From positions 3,968,001-4,032,000 of the forward strand of contig NZ_CP166097.1 in the NCBI RefSeq assembly GCF_041228105.1: a stretch of DNA of 64,000 nucleotides, read 5' to 3'. The notes under the pieces were generated by a model. It had not been told where the DNA came from. It ran no database searches and saw nothing but the letters and a program-made list of their open reading frames with translations. The translations under genes were made by a program, and so were the position numbers. Below, piece by piece: positions 37,963 through 48,283 of this stretch. The stretch is from Pectobacterium aroidearum. GTDB taxonomy: Bacteria > Pseudomonadota > Gammaproteobacteria > Enterobacterales > Enterobacteriaceae. Every line of letters begins with the position of its first letter. Positions within the stretch are counted from its first letter, which is position 1.

Positions 37963-40919
37963 TCTGCTGAAACCTTACCGACAGCTTCCGGTGCCGCAGC
38001 TTCTACCGTCGGCAGTGCTGCGGGGGCCGGGATCATCGCAGGCGCTTTCTCATGCGGTAACGTTTTCTGCAACGAAGATGCATCCGCGTAGGTATGCCAT
38101 CCCTTCGGCGCAGCATAGTCAGCTTTACCATGATGGCTACCGGAAACCTGTGACAGCACGGCGAGCCCTTCAGGCTTCAGCGCCTTCTGGAAGAAATCAG
38201 CCACTTGCGTCACCGTCAGCGGTTTGATTTGTTCGAGCAGTTTCTCACGCGAGTCAAAAGCAAAGTTTTCCCGATCCAAATCTTTACGCAGTCGGCCAGC
38301 TTCTTCGCCCAATGTTTGCGGACGCTGATTCAGTTCATTCATCACGCCTTGCTTATACTGCGAAAATTCTTCTTCACTCATTTCACGCAGCCGTTTTTGC
38401 GCTTTCAGGTAAAAATCTTCATAGCGCTGATAGAGATAAGCCGGTTGCTTGCTATTACTTTGCAGCAGGAAGCCGATGCCCATCTGTCTGCCCACAGACG
38501 TCGGGAAGGCAAACACGGCATAGCCCAGTTGCTCTTCCGTTCTCAACTGGCTATAGAACCAAGGCTGGACGATCTGCCCCAGCACGGAACTGTATGCCAT
38601 ACTCTGCGTTTCCGAGTACCCTGTCGGTACATACACCGCCGCTAACGCAGAATCCGTGCTGCTGCCAGGACGCTGTAGATTAGCAAGCTGTGTCTTACTG
38701 ACTTTGACATCATCGCTGCGCGACAGATTTTCACCATCGGCCTTCAAATGCGCTTTCAGCGTATTTGCCAGTTCGGTGACTCGCTCTGGAGCCAGATTGC
38801 CGACGACCAGCATTTCCGGCGTGGCTTTTTGCAGCAGATCTTTACGGTAGTTAACCACATCCTGTAAACGGATATCCTTCAGCAGCTTACGGCGTTCACC
38901 ACGCTCGAAGTAAGGCAGTTGCGACACAGCCTGAATCGGCTGTAATGCCTGTTCAAACGCTTTTGATTTCTCTACCGCGTCCAACTGCTGCAAATACCAG
39001 GATTTTGCCTGTTCTAACTGCTCTTCCGTCGACGTAAAGGAGGCATAGCCATCCGCCAACGTCAGTAGCAACCGTGGTAAATGCTGGGTATAGCCATTGG
39101 CGTTAATCACCAGACCATCATTGCTGCGGGTGGAGAAACTGATGCCACCAACCGAGGCCTGATAGCTGAGTTCATCCAATGCCAGCCCCGCCAAATAATC
39201 ATTTAACGCAAACAGCACCTGATTACGGGCGGTACTGCGCGCTTCCTGATTCCGCAGAAACAGCGTAATTTCCGCTTTCGGTTCATCGGCGAAGTAGTGG
39301 CTTGGCATATACAACACGCGTAACCCCGGCTGATTCAGCAGGAGCGTCGGCTTAGTCATCGCCTTATCGGCTTTGATCAGGGAAAAATCATCGGGGATAT
39401 ACGGATTGATCGTTGGCAACGACAGCGACATTTTCTGTCCCAGCGTTTTCCATTTTGCGAATGTGGCCGATGGAATTTTATCCATCTCGTACGGCGCATC
39501 GACGAAATAGGCCACTTTATTATGTGGTTCATTCGGACTGATGACCCAGACGCGTGCGTTCTGCGGCGTCATTTCGTCCAGACGTGCAGCGATAGCCTTT
39601 GGATCATAACGATCCGCAACATACTGCGCATCCAGCGTATGTTCGACCGGCACGCTCAACATGGTATCCACCAGCCATTCGATATAGTCCATATCCCGAC
39701 TGATGGACGGATAGCGGAAATCCAGATCCAGAACATGCGCGATTTCATCAAAATAGCGCTGTTGAATCCCCTCGGTACGGATTTGTTGCAGGTAACGGAA
39801 GATGGCGGCAATCACCTCGTCACGCTGTGCCAGACCTTTATCGGTCAGCGAGGCTGAAATTGCAAACATGCCGCCGTTACGGTCAATGATCGGTGAAGAA
39901 CCTGCACCGATAGACTCAACCAGACCTTCCTTTTGTAACCAGTCAGAAAGCGTATTCTGGCTGCGGTTACCGATCAGATAGCTAATGTAGGTATCCGTCT
40001 TGCTACGAAATTCCTGGCTAATATCGCTGACGCGAAACTCAATACGCAGCTGTTTTCTTGGCTGTGCAGGAACATAGTGAATCATTACGCCACGCTGCTT
40101 CTCCGTCGTGACAGGAACGGTAACCGCGGGAACGCTGGCGTTGTGATTGGCAATACGCCCGAATGTGTCGGCCGCCAGTTTCGCCAGTTCCGGCAGAGGT
40201 TGATTGCTGTAAATCACCCCTTTCATCAGGTTGGCCGAGTAGTATTTCTGATAAAACTTCACCAGTTCATCATGCAGTTTGCTACCGGGTTTATCGCTCA
40301 GGGTCTCAAGATTGCCCCCCGAAAAACGCGCGCTCGGGTGCGCCGGATTCAGCGTCTCTGCGCCTACCTGCGCCATGCGATGACCGTCACGCGAACGTGC
40401 CATCGTCAATTCTGCATTGACCGCGTTACGCTCACGATCGGCGTTCACCGGATCGAGCAGCGGTTCCGCAATCGCATCGGCCATGCGATCGACCGCTGGC
40501 CGCAGCGCATCATTTTCCACTTCCAGATAAAACGCCGTGCGGTAAGACGCCGTGCTGGCGTTGTGGCTGCCGCCATGCTTTTTCAAAAATTCGGACAGTG
40601 CTTCCGGCTCTGGGTAACGTTTCGATCCCATCAGCACCATGTGTTCAAGGTAATGCGCTAGCCCCAGTTGGTTATCAGGATCGTTCAGCGAACCAATAGG
40701 CAACGCCAGTGATGCCAAGGATTTGGGTGCCTGCGGATCGGAAACCAGCAGAACGGTCATTCCGTTATCCAGCTTGATCGCCTGATATTGCCGCGGATCT
40801 TTTTCGCTTTTTCGAATGGTCTGCGCCAGCGGCTGCCAGCCTGTTTCTGCCCAACTCGCCGGAAGCCAGAATGTGAATAAAAGAAACCACCCGGTAATCC
40901 AGACCCACTGTTTACGCAT
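37959..40919 (-). CDS. ptrA: Pitrilysin (protease III)
   Basis: PtrA is a periplasmic M16 zinc metallopeptidase that degrades small peptides such as insulin fragments. From the ATG at 40919, after GGAGA, the precursor has 986 residues (E. coli 962). A Sec signal peptide (MRKQWVWITGWFLLF...PASWA) is followed by the inverted zinc motif HYLEH at 89-93; the third ligand lies in NAELTMARSRD. Three further M16 homology domains follow. The C-terminus has an Ala/Pro/Glu-rich tail (PAAPALPTVEAAAPEAV-like) longer than in E. coli. The longer ORF to 40946 is not supported. Confidence 0.96.
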   Translation of the reverse strand: MRKQWVWITGWFLLFTFWLPASWAETGWQPLAQTIRKSEKDPRQYQAIKLDNGMTVLLVSDPQAPKSLASLALPIGSLNDPDNQLGLAHYLEHMVLMGSKRYPEPEALSEFLKKHGGSHNASTASYRTAFYLEVENDALRPAVDRMADAIAEPLLDPVNADRERNAVNAELTMARSRDGHRMAQVGAETLNPAHPSARFSGGNLETLSDKPGSKLHDELVKFYQKYYSANLMKGVIYSNQPLPELAKLAADTFGRIANHNASVPAVTVPVTTEKQRGVMIHYVPAQPRKQLRIEFRVSDISQEFRSKTDTYISYLIGNRSQNTLSDWLQKEGLVESIGAGSSPIIDRNGGMFAISASLTDKGLAQRDEVIAAIFRYLQQIRTEGIQQRYFDEIAHVLDLDFRYPSISRDMDYIEWLVDTMLSVPVEHTLDAQYVADRYDPKAIAARLDEMTPQNARVWVISPNEPHNKVAYFVDAPYEMDKIPSATFAKWKTLGQKMSLSLPTINPYIPDDFSLIKADKAMTKPTLLLNQPGLRVLYMPSHYFADEPKAEITLFLRNQEARSTARNQVLFALNDYLAGLALDELSYQASVGGISFSTRSNDGLVINANGYTQHLPRLLLTLADGYASFTSTEEQLEQAKSWYLQQLDAVEKSKAFEQALQPIQAVSQLPYFERGERRKLLKDIRLQDVVNYRKDLLQKATPEMLVVGNLAPERVTELANTLKAHLKADGENLSRSDDVKVSKTQLANLQRPGSSTDSALAAVYVPTGYSETQSMAYSSVLGQIVQPWFYSQLRTEEQLGYAVFAFPTSVGRQMGIGFLLQSNSKQPAYLYQRYEDFYLKAQKRLREMSEEEFSQYKQGVMNELNQRPQTLGEEAGRLRKDLDRENFAFDSREKLLEQIKPLTVTQVADFFQKALKPEGLAVLSQVSGSHHGKADYAAPKGWHTYADASSLQKTLPHEKAPAMIPAPAALPTVEAAAPEAVGKVSAE

Positions 40920-41015
40920 GCAATTCTCCAACCTCATATCCATCACTTTTCACGTTGCAGTGCGTTATCTTCTCGCACCTCGAAATCGACTCGGGTATGA
41001 CCCAAAACAAACTCA

Positions 41016-44000
41016 TCACGCCAGATTAGAGCGGAACGGTGGCAGTAGCCAGATTTGCGCCGCTTCAATCACCTCATTCATTCGTTTTTCATCCAACTCA
41101 CGAATAATACGCTGCAGGTAATAATCCTCACCTTCTCCCCGCATTCCCATATTACCCTGCCAGGCTTGCAGTAAGCGGGCTCGCGCTTTGTTTTGCGTCT
41201 CTTCATCCGAGCGCAGGCTCTCGCTTTCGCGATCATAACATTCAGCAAGCCAGGCGCTTCCCGCTTTATTAAGCAGTAACAGCGGCTTGCTCATTCCCCG
41301 CCGATACCCTTCCAACATCAGAGCAAGATGTTCTCTGGCCTGCGTTTCCGACAGGGCTGCAAAGCGCCACGCGGTATCTTCCCGCCCATACAACCGGCTT
41401 TCCCCCTGCCCCCCCGTCGCACAGTAGGCCAGGTGTTCCAACCACAGCGTAATGCCGTCTTTCATGGAAAGCGTGCCGGGGCGCCAGCGTAGCAGGCCAT
41501 CCGGCTGCACCTGATTTAACCAACCGCTCACGCGCACGCCGTCAAGGAGGATATCGACTTCCCGACTCACCGACAGCGAGGGCGTTAATTCATCACGCAC
41601 GCGCGCAGCCAGCTGCGCCATCTCCTGCTGTTGTTCCTGCCAGTAAATTTCGCCAAACGCCCCATAGGGCAATTCACCCGCAGCTCTGGCACGGCGATAC
41701 AGCTTTTCCGTATCACCTTCGTTAATCAAGGTATTAAGCAACTCACTATTCAATTGATAGCGGTTAAGGCTATCCACCACAAAGGGCTCTTCATCCAGCA
41801 GTTCATCGCTATGTAGCATGAAACTCACGCCAAGCCGCAGTTGAAAAAAGGCTCGCACAGGATGACGATAAAAACGCTTCAGATCGTCCAGACTCACATC
41901 GCTATCAGTTGTTCTTTCGGACAACGCTTCACGATCGAAATCAGGCTGTGCCTCCCCTTTTCGGTTCGCCGCCGCCAGCCATTCTGCCGCAAAGCTCAAT
42001 GGCTGCGGTGCTGGCAGAAAGTTATCTGCATCAAAAGGCATACGGCTATGTTCACGGCAGAGGTGCTTCATTACCCGTTCCGCGCTGCTATCAATATCCA
42101 GCGTTTCATCCCCCGGCAGGACGTAACTTTGCGCGATATATTCCGTCAGTTCGCTAACCAACACGGAAGGATAGCGGCGTGTATTATCCTGAATCGAGCG
42201 CCCGATATAGCTGATATAAAGTTTGTGCTGCGCCGACAGCAGCGCTTCAAGGAACAGGTAGCGGTCGTCGTCACGTCGGCTACGATCGCCACGCTTGATC
42301 TTCCGCCCCATCAGATCGAACCCGAGCGGCGGCAGCGTTCGGGGATAGACACCATCATTCATCCCCAGCAAACACACGACCTTGAATGGGATAGAACGCA
42401 TCGGCATCAGCGTACAAAAGTTGATCGCACCGGCCAGAAAACGCTGGCTGAGCCGTTCCTGATCGAGACGCCGCGAAAGTTCATCACGTAACCGGGAAAT
42501 CGGCACCTGCTGTGGATAATGCGCCATCGTCCCCATGCCAATCACGTACTGCCACTGTTTTTCAACTAACGCCAGCGCCGCTTCGGTCTCGCTGTCAGCA
42601 TCAAAGAAAGTTTCGATCAACTCTCGACATAGCGGTAACCAGTCGACAAGCACTCGTGGTTGAGACAAGCGCTGACGCCACTGATGAATCTGCATCAGCA
42701 GTTCGGCCAGTTGACCAGCCAGTTCCGCAATCAATCCGCTGGATTCATCGTAGGGCAGCACGCCCTGCCAGTCGCCGACCTGACTGTCCATCGCATAGCC
42801 CAGCAGCATTCTCGTCAGACCAAAACGCCACGTATGCTGGCCCGTTGGCGGCAGCATGAGATCGCGCACGTTGTCGTCATCCAATCCCCAGCGCACGCCC
42901 GATTCCACCACCCACAGGCGCAAACGCCGTAACCCTTCTTCCTGAATACCGAAACGAGCGGCTAACGCGGGGACTTCAAGCAATGCCAGAACCTGTTCCG
43001 CCGTAAAACGACTGGTCGGTAAATCTAGCAGGCTGATTACCGCCTGCAAGGCAGGATGTGCATGCCGCGCACGCTGGTCGGAAATGGCAAAAGGCAGGTA
43101 GCGATTATCCGGCGCGTTACCAAATACCGCCTGAATAAACGGCGTATAGCTGTCGATGTCCGCCATCATCACAATGACGTCACGCGGCATCAGTTGAGGA
43201 TCGTCCGCCATCATAGCCAGCAAGCGGTCGTGAAGCACTTCAACCTCACGCTGGGGGCTATGGCAGGCGTGAAAATCAACCGAACGATCGTCGAGCGCCA
43301 GCAGACGCTTTTGCATGCTGCTGTTCTGCGTCTCGTGACTCACGGCGACGACCGCGTGGTCTTCCAGCTCAAGGATATCGCGCTGCAGGGTTTGCAGCAG
43401 ATTTTCGCCATCCGACTCAACAAAGGCATCGACCTCCTGCACATTATCCAACTCAGCCAGCAGATAAAGATTATCGCGCCCCAGCTTTCCCCACGATGCT
43501 AGCAGCGGATTATTAATCAACTGGTTACCGTCGTCATTGAACAGCGTCTCTGCCTGTCCAGGATCGCGAAATAACGGACGCGTCTCATCCGTCTGAACGC
43601 CGTCAAAGCGATGCAAGCGCCGGTTGCGGGCTTTTAGCTTCGCCAGAAACTTATAGTCCTGAATATCGCTCCAGTAATGGCGACAAGGATTGGTAAATAG
43701 CAGATGCACGTCAATGTGCCGCGCCAGTGCGTTCAACGCCTGTAGATAGATGGGAGGTAACGCCGAGATACCACAGATAAAAACGCGTGGCGGCAGGCCT
43801 TTCGGACATGTTTTTGCCTGCTCTAACGCATTAATAAAGCGTTGATACAGAATCGCATGGTGCCATTCGGGCTGCGCCAGTTCGCGAGTGTAGTCCACCA
43901 GCGCACGCCACAGCGCCGACTGCCACAGCTGGTTCCCGCCGAGATCGTCAACCTGTTTCCCTTCTTGCCATGCCTTGATCCACTCGGGGCGATAAATCAG

Positions 44001-44414
44001 GTATTGATCGAAAAGATCCGCTACGCGCCCGGCAAGCTGATGCAGCTTACGCTGGTTATCATCATCCTGCAGATAGTGGTTAAGTGCCGAAAAATCAGGT
44101 TGTTCCAGTAAATCGGGCAGCAAATGCATGAGCTTCCACGTCATCGCATCCTTGCTGAAGGCGCTTTCTTTTGGAATATCCGGCAGCACGTGGCGACACA
44201 TATTCCACAAGAAAACACCGGGCAGCGGGAATTGGATATTGGCAGCAATACCGAAGTGCCCAGCCAACTCAATTTGCAGCCACTGCGCCATCCCCGGACT
44301 TTGCACCAAAATCACTTCCTGCTGGAAGGGATCAGCAAGCGGCTGGCGTTTTATCAACTCAACCATCAGTCTTTTCAAGATATCCAACTGATTGGAGTGA
44401 TAGATTCTAAACAT
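41016..44414 (-). CDS. recC: RecBCD subunit RecC, Chi recognition
   Basis: RecC splits the duplex and reads Chi within its channel. From the ATG at 44414 (MFRIYHSNQLDILKRLMVEL), after AGGAG, the protein has 1132 residues (E. coli 1122). VQSPGMAQWLQIELAGHFGIAANIQFPLPG (in pieces) and LTFCTLMPMRSIPFKVVCLLGMNDGVYPR-type core blocks are conserved. The helicase fold is degenerate, as usual for RecC. It is 96 bases upstream of ptrA, with the ppdC pilin-like gene upstream on the same strand. Confidence 0.97.
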   Translation of the reverse strand: MFRIYHSNQLDILKRLMVELIKRQPLADPFQQEVILVQSPGMAQWLQIELAGHFGIAANIQFPLPGVFLWNMCRHVLPDIPKESAFSKDAMTWKLMHLLPDLLEQPDFSALNHYLQDDDNQRKLHQLAGRVADLFDQYLIYRPEWIKAWQEGKQVDDLGGNQLWQSALWRALVDYTRELAQPEWHHAILYQRFINALEQAKTCPKGLPPRVFICGISALPPIYLQALNALARHIDVHLLFTNPCRHYWSDIQDYKFLAKLKARNRRLHRFDGVQTDETRPLFRDPGQAETLFNDDGNQLINNPLLASWGKLGRDNLYLLAELDNVQEVDAFVESDGENLLQTLQRDILELEDHAVVAVSHETQNSSMQKRLLALDDRSVDFHACHSPQREVEVLHDRLLAMMADDPQLMPRDVIVMMADIDSYTPFIQAVFGNAPDNRYLPFAISDQRARHAHPALQAVISLLDLPTSRFTAEQVLALLEVPALAARFGIQEEGLRRLRLWVVESGVRWGLDDDNVRDLMLPPTGQHTWRFGLTRMLLGYAMDSQVGDWQGVLPYDESSGLIAELAGQLAELLMQIHQWRQRLSQPRVLVDWLPLCRELIETFFDADSETEAALALVEKQWQYVIGMGTMAHYPQQVPISRLRDELSRRLDQERLSQRFLAGAINFCTLMPMRSIPFKVVCLLGMNDGVYPRTLPPLGFDLMGRKIKRGDRSRRDDDRYLFLEALLSAQHKLYISYIGRSIQDNTRRYPSVLVSELTEYIAQSYVLPGDETLDIDSSAERVMKHLCREHSRMPFDADNFLPAPQPLSFAAEWLAAANRKGEAQPDFDREALSERTTDSDVSLDDLKRFYRHPVRAFFQLRLGVSFMLHSDELLDEEPFVVDSLNRYQLNSELLNTLINEGDTEKLYRRARAAGELPYGAFGEIYWQEQQQEMAQLAARVRDELTPSLSVSREVDILLDGVRVSGWLNQVQPDGLLRWRPGTLSMKDGITLWLEHLAYCATGGQGESRLYGREDTAWRFAALSETQAREHLALMLEGYRRGMSKPLLLLNKAGSAWLAECYDRESESLRSDEETQNKARARLLQAWQGNMGMRGEGEDYYLQRIIRELDEKRMNEVIEAAQIWLLPPFRSNLA

Positions 44415-44474
44415 TCTGGCTCCTGCTCGCCGTGGCTTACGATTGATAATTCCTAGTTTACCCAAGCACGCCGA

Positions 44475-44864
44475 CTAAACAGGCGGCGTTCGGCAAAACC
44501 AACGGTTTAGTGTAGCCTGATAGCGACGTGGCGTCATGACTCTTGCCGTTACCTGACGGCATTCTGGGCTCTGTAACTGCTCTGACACACTAAACTGCCA
44601 GTTTTTGCTAAGAGATGCTTCATGACCAAGCGCGAACGGATCATACGACACACCCGCTTCATAGGCGTCCAGTTGCTGCATAGCGAACCGCCACGCCTGA
44701 CGCTGCTGCCACTGGTGCTGAAATGACTGCTGTAAAATCTGGTGATATTGCAGTAACCCCATCAGCGACACGGCAAACAGCAGCGCCGCCACCAGCGTTT
44801 CCGGCAGGCTAAAACCGGATTGATGGCTCACAGGCCCCTTATTCACTGCGCTATTCTGTTGCAT
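44475..44864 (-). CDS. ppdC: Type IV pilin-like protein PpdC
   Basis: PpdC is a minor pseudopilin-type protein. The prepilin peptidase site is SGFSLPETLVAALLF: cleavage before the Phe, Glu at +5, then a hydrophobic helix. I take the ATG at 44864 (129 residues); a GTG directly upstream at 44867 is also well spaced from the excellent AAGGAGGTGA site. It overlaps the ygdB end by 14 bases. Cysteines near the C-terminus could form a disulfide. Last gene of the ppdA-ppdB-ygdB-ppdC group, whose function is unclear. Confidence 0.88.
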   Translation of the reverse strand: MQQNSAVNKGPVSHQSGFSLPETLVAALLFAVSLMGLLQYHQILQQSFQHQWQQRQAWRFAMQQLDAYEAGVSYDPFALGHEASLSKNWQFSVSEQLQSPECRQVTARVMTPRRYQATLNRWFCRTPPV

Positions 44865-45306
44865 CACAGCGCGTCACCTCCTTGTCAGGACAAAAATCCA
44901 GCCAGCCGTTAGCCAATGGTTGAATCGCGATCTGACCCGGCGACAGCGCCAGAAATGACACTCGCTGGTACAGCTTCAGCGTTCGAGTCGATGCGGGGAG
45001 CGTCCCTTCACCACGCAGTACGCCTTGCTTACCATCCGAGGCAGCCCGCAAACACACCACGAGCTGCTCCGCTGAGAGCTGCTGACACTGCCAGCTTTCG
45101 GTTGATACGCGCCAACGCAGCCCTCTTCCCCAGTTCAGCGAGGACAACGCCTGATTGAACGCTCGCAGATAATACCGTTCATCGTTTGCTACCTGAATGG
45201 CAGACTCAAGCTGACGTTGCAAACCAGACATCAACAGCAGGCCGATAACGGCGATTAGCAACACCATAGCCAGCGTTCCGCTTCCCTTTTGCAATCCTTG
45301 CTTCAT
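44851..45306 (-). CDS. ygdB: DUF2509 pseudopilin-like protein YgdB
   Basis: A 151-residue protein with a single N-terminal hydrophobic segment (SGTLAMVLLIAVIGLLLMSG), preceded by basic residues, like a PilX/pseudopilin leader. The remainder (LNWGRGLRWRV..., C-terminal FCPDKEVTRCD) is exported. It overlaps ppdB by 4 bases and ppdC by 14, so it is part of one translationally coupled unit. Function unknown. Confidence 0.88.
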   Translation of the reverse strand: MKQGLQKGSGTLAMVLLIAVIGLLLMSGLQRQLESAIQVANDERYYLRAFNQALSSLNWGRGLRWRVSTESWQCQQLSAEQLVVCLRAASDGKQGVLRGEGTLPASTRTLKLYQRVSFLALSPGQIAIQPLANGWLDFCPDKEVTRCDATE

Positions 45307-45914
45307 TGGTTACGTCCCAATATCAGGCGGACAATATGTTGCTTAACCGCAGGGCGTTTCGCCCAGTATCCCGCCAGTTGCAATTCATACAGCGCTACAC
45401 CATTTTGCGTAGCCAAACGCTGTAACCGGAACAGCGTAAGTACGACTTCCTGCGGATCAAACAGTTTTTCCCATCGATCGCCCTGACAATTGTGCGCCCC
45501 GCTCTGAATTTCCAACGATCGACCGCGCAGGCGATAGCCAAAAGATTCCGCATCCTGCTGCTCCCCACCATCCCACACCCCATTCCGGTTGAGATCGTAA
45601 GAAACATTCAGACAGCTGTTTTCCGCTTCTCCTGGATAATTCCCCATGCTAATCGCTTTGCCCTGACAGGTTCCCGCACAAAAACCGGCCCGACGGATGT
45701 CTTTCTCAATTCCCATCGCTACCTGACTGAACAGTTGTTCAAGCCGGAAAAGCTGTGCACTATCCTGACTTTGGCTGCGCAGCAAAGGGTAGAGCTGTGC
45801 CGCCGACAGCATAATCAAACTACCTAAACTCAGCGCTAACAGGATTTCCGGCAAAGTGAAGCCGCGCTGCTTACACTTCGGCCTTGGTTGTCTCAACGTC
45901 ATGGCTATCAACAT
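45303..45914 (-). CDS. ppdB: Type IV pilin-like protein PpdB
   Basis: A pseudopilin with the prepilin leader CKQRGFTLPEILLALSLGSLI (cleavage site G|FTLPE, +5 Glu). The ATG at 45914 overlaps the ppdA stop (ATGTTGA) and gives 203 residues. The ATG at 45902 would shorten the leader by four residues and is equally possible. Cys pairs (RRAGFCAGTCQGK; QSGAHNCQGDRW) suggest periplasmic disulfides. In E. coli the homologue is processed by prepilin peptidase. Confidence 0.88.
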   Translation of the reverse strand: MLIAMTLRQPRPKCKQRGFTLPEILLALSLGSLIMLSAAQLYPLLRSQSQDSAQLFRLEQLFSQVAMGIEKDIRRAGFCAGTCQGKAISMGNYPGEAENSCLNVSYDLNRNGVWDGGEQQDAESFGYRLRGRSLEIQSGAHNCQGDRWEKLFDPQEVVLTLFRLQRLATQNGVALYELQLAGYWAKRPAVKQHIVRLILGRNQ

Positions 45915-46411
45915 AGGGGAATCGCCAGAACAACTTGTGATTCGCTGCACAGACGCATACGTCCCCTCACCGAGATGATGAGACGCAACTGGCCCGCAGC
46001 GTTCGACAGTGAGATGTGCCCGGCCTGAGCCGCATTACGCAAACCAAAGAACGTAAAAATGCTGCTGGTGGATTTTGCCAGCACGACCTCCTGCGTACGG
46101 CGAACGAACTGCCCTGGATGGTTCTCACGGCACGTTTCCTCCGCCTGTTTCTCATTCTGCCCCGCTACCATGCACCATAGCTCCCCCTGCGGTATAAGCT
46201 TCACCGTCCGGGTCTCGTTATGCCAGTAGGCATTCGCCTGAACCCGACTCAAAAAATCCAGCAACTGCTGCGCACTCTGCTCCAGACGAATAGCCTGCTG
46301 ATATTGAATCCAGCCATGCAGACCGCCGCCTGCCATCAGCGCCACAATCGTCAGCACCACTAAAAGTTCAAGCAAGGTAAACCCCCGCTGTTGTCGATTC
46401 CCTGTTTTCAT
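45908..46411 (-). CDS. ppdA: Type IV pilin-like protein PpdA
   Basis: A GspH/FimT-like pseudopilin of 167 residues. The leader MKTGNRQQRGFTLLELLVVL has the prepilin peptidase site G|FTLLE and a Glu at +5. It is the first gene of a four-gene set, ppdA-ppdB-ygdB-ppdC, each overlapping the next, between thyA and recC. These resemble minor pilins that prime pilus or type II secretion assembly, but no secretin or assembly ATPase is nearby. Confidence 0.9.
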   Translation of the reverse strand: MKTGNRQQRGFTLLELLVVLTIVALMAGGGLHGWIQYQQAIRLEQSAQQLLDFLSRVQANAYWHNETRTVKLIPQGELWCMVAGQNEKQAEETCRENHPGQFVRRTQEVVLAKSTSSIFTFFGLRNAAQAGHISLSNAAGQLRLIISVRGRMRLCSESQVVLAIPLC

Positions 46412-46542
46412 GGCGTCAGGATAATAAGTCCTATCAGCAAGAACAGCGCGTTAACGGCGTTATACGTAGCGGCTCGCAATGTTTTACTGCAACGGTGTAA
46501 CAACGGAAAAAAGCTGCGGAGAGGTGGGGAAAACGAGGAGAC

Positions 46543-46567
46543 AAAAAGGGCCGCATTACGCGGCCCT
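46543..46567 (-). terminator. Terminator after thyA
   Basis: On the minus strand AGGGCCGC (46567-46560) pairs with GCGGCCCT (46554-46547) around a 5-base loop, followed by TTTTTGT. It lies 18 bases past the thyA stop. Confidence 0.9.
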
Positions 46568-46585
46568 GAAAAGTGTGGGGAGGTT

Positions 46586-47380
46586 TTATATCGCAACAGG
46601 CGCTTTGATGGCGGGATGCGGATCGTATCCCTCGATTTCAAAATCTTCGAAGCGGTAGTCGAACAGCGTATCCGGGCGACGCTTAATCACCAGTTTAGGC
46701 AGCACGCGCGGCTCACGACTCAGCTGCAATTGCGTCTGTTCCAGATGGTTGTTGTACAGATGCGTGTCGCCGCCAGTCCAGACGAAATCACCGACGTCCA
46801 GATCGCACTGCTGCGCCACCATGTGCACCAGCAGCGCATAGCTGGCGATGTTGAACGGCAGGCCGAGGAAGATATCGCACGAGCGCTGATAAAGCTGGCA
46901 AGAAAGTTTGCCATCCGCCACGTAGAACTGGAAAAACGCGTGGCACGGTGCCAACGCCATTTTGTCCAGTTCACCCACGTTCCAGGCAGACACGATAATA
47001 CGGCGAGAATCTGGATCCTGTCTCAACTGGGTCAGAACATTCTTCAACTGGTCGATCTGACGGCCGTCTGCGGCTCCCCACGAACGCCATTGCTTACCGT
47101 AAACCGGCCCCAAATCACCGTTCTCATCTGCCCACTCGTCCCAAATACTGACTTTGTTTTCATGCAGATAAGCAACATTGGTATCGCCGTTCAGGAACCA
47201 GAGCAGTTCATGGATGATCGAACGCAGGTGGCATTTTTTGGTGGTAACCAGCGGAAACCCGTCTTGCAAGTTGAAACGCATCTGATGGCCGAAAATGGAA
47301 CGCGTGCCCGTGCCGGTACGGTCGGCCTTCGGCGTGCCCTCTTCAAGCACTTTTTTCATCAGATCCAGATACTGTTTCAT
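46586..47380 (-). CDS. thyA: Thymidylate synthase
   Basis: ThyA methylates dUMP to dTMP using methylenetetrahydrofolate. The 264-residue enzyme has the catalytic Cys in [17 protein letters not shown] (Cys146), the phosphate-binding [15 protein letters not shown] and [12 protein letters not shown], and ends in a C-terminal AIKAPVAI tail. It starts 36 bases after lgt, so lgt-thyA is an operon as in E. coli. A terminator follows at once. Confidence 0.98.
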   Translation of the reverse strand: MKQYLDLMKKVLEEGTPKADRTGTGTRSIFGHQMRFNLQDGFPLVTTKKCHLRSIIHELLWFLNGDTNVAYLHENKVSIWDEWADENGDLGPVYGKQWRSWGAADGRQIDQLKNVLTQLRQDPDSRRIIVSAWNVGELDKMALAPCHAFFQFYVADGKLSCQLYQRSCDIFLGLPFNIASYALLVHMVAQQCDLDVGDFVWTGGDTHLYNNHLEQTQLQLSREPRVLPKLVIKRRPDTLFDYRFEDFEIEGYDPHPAIKAPVAI

Positions 47381-47416
47381 ACTACCTCACCACAAATATT
47401 AAAGAAGGACAGCGGA

Positions 47417-48283
47417 TTATTGCTGCGCGGGCTGACGGCGATAGGCCCAGACCATCATCAGAATACCGGCGATCACCATCGGCAGCGACAGGATTTGCCC
47501 CATGCTGAACAGGTCGCCAAACAGACCCAGTTGCGCATCCGGCTGGCGGAAGAATTCGGTGATAATACGGAACGTGCCGTAACCGATCAGGAAAAGCCCA
47601 GAGACGCTGCCCATCGGCCGGGACTTACGAATAAAGAGATTCAGAATAATAAACAGTGCCACGCCTTCCAGCATCATTTGATACAGTTGGGAAGGATGAC
47701 GCGGCAACATGCCGTACTGATTGAAAATCGCCTGCCACTGCGGATTGCTAACGGCCAGCATCATATCTTCGCTGCGCGAACCTGGGAACAACATGGCCCA
47801 CGGCGTATCGGTCGTTACGCGTCCCCACAGTTCGCCGTTGATGAAGTTGCCCAGACGGCCAGCGCCCAGCCCGAAAGGAATCAGAGGGGCAATAAAATCA
47901 GCGACCTGGAAGAAATGGCGTTTGGTGCGATGCGCGAACCACAGCATGACGCAAATAACACCCATTAAGCCACCGTGGAATGACATACCGCCATCCCAGA
48001 CTTTGAAAAGATAGAGCGGATTTTCAAGAAATGACGGGAAGGCATAAAACAGGACGTAGCCCAAACGCCCGCCGACGAAGACTCCGAGGAACCCCATATA
48101 CAGCAGGTTTTCGACTTCATCTTTGGTCCAACCGCTACCCGGTTTATTCGCCCGACGCACCGCCAGCCACATGGCAAATACAAAACCCACCAGATACATC
48201 AGCCCATACCAGTGCAGCGCCAGCGGGCCAATTGAGAAAATCACTGGATCAAACTGAGGAAACGCCAGATAGCTTGTCGTCAT
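47417..48283 (-). CDS. lgt: Prolipoprotein diacylglyceryl transferase
   Basis: Lgt moves diacylglycerol from phosphatidylglycerol to the lipobox Cys of prolipoproteins (such as MltA, YgdI and YgdR here). It is an inner-membrane protein with about seven membrane segments. The signature [18 protein letters not shown] and [11 protein letters not shown] are present. I take the ATG at 48283 ([11 protein letters not shown], 288 residues); another ATG at 48286 adds one Met. Located upstream of thyA and downstream of ptsP. Confidence 0.97.
   Translation of the reverse strand: MTTSYLAFPQFDPVIFSIGPLALHWYGLMYLVGFVFAMWLAVRRANKPGSGWTKDEVENLLYMGFLGVFVGGRLGYVLFYAFPSFLENPLYLFKVWDGGMSFHGGLMGVICVMLWFAHRTKRHFFQVADFIAPLIPFGLGAGRLGNFINGELWGRVTTDTPWAMLFPGSRSEDMMLAVSNPQWQAIFNQYGMLPRHPSQLYQMMLEGVALFIILNLFIRKSRPMGSVSGLFLIGYGTFRIITEFFRQPDAQLGLFGDLFSMGQILSLPMVIAGILMMVWAYRRQPAQQ

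Noticed and set aside
46391..47968. 525-codon plus-strand ORF
   Set aside because: It lies antisense to thyA and lgt, both clearly real. Long antisense frames are common opposite conserved genes of this codon usage, and the product resembles nothing.
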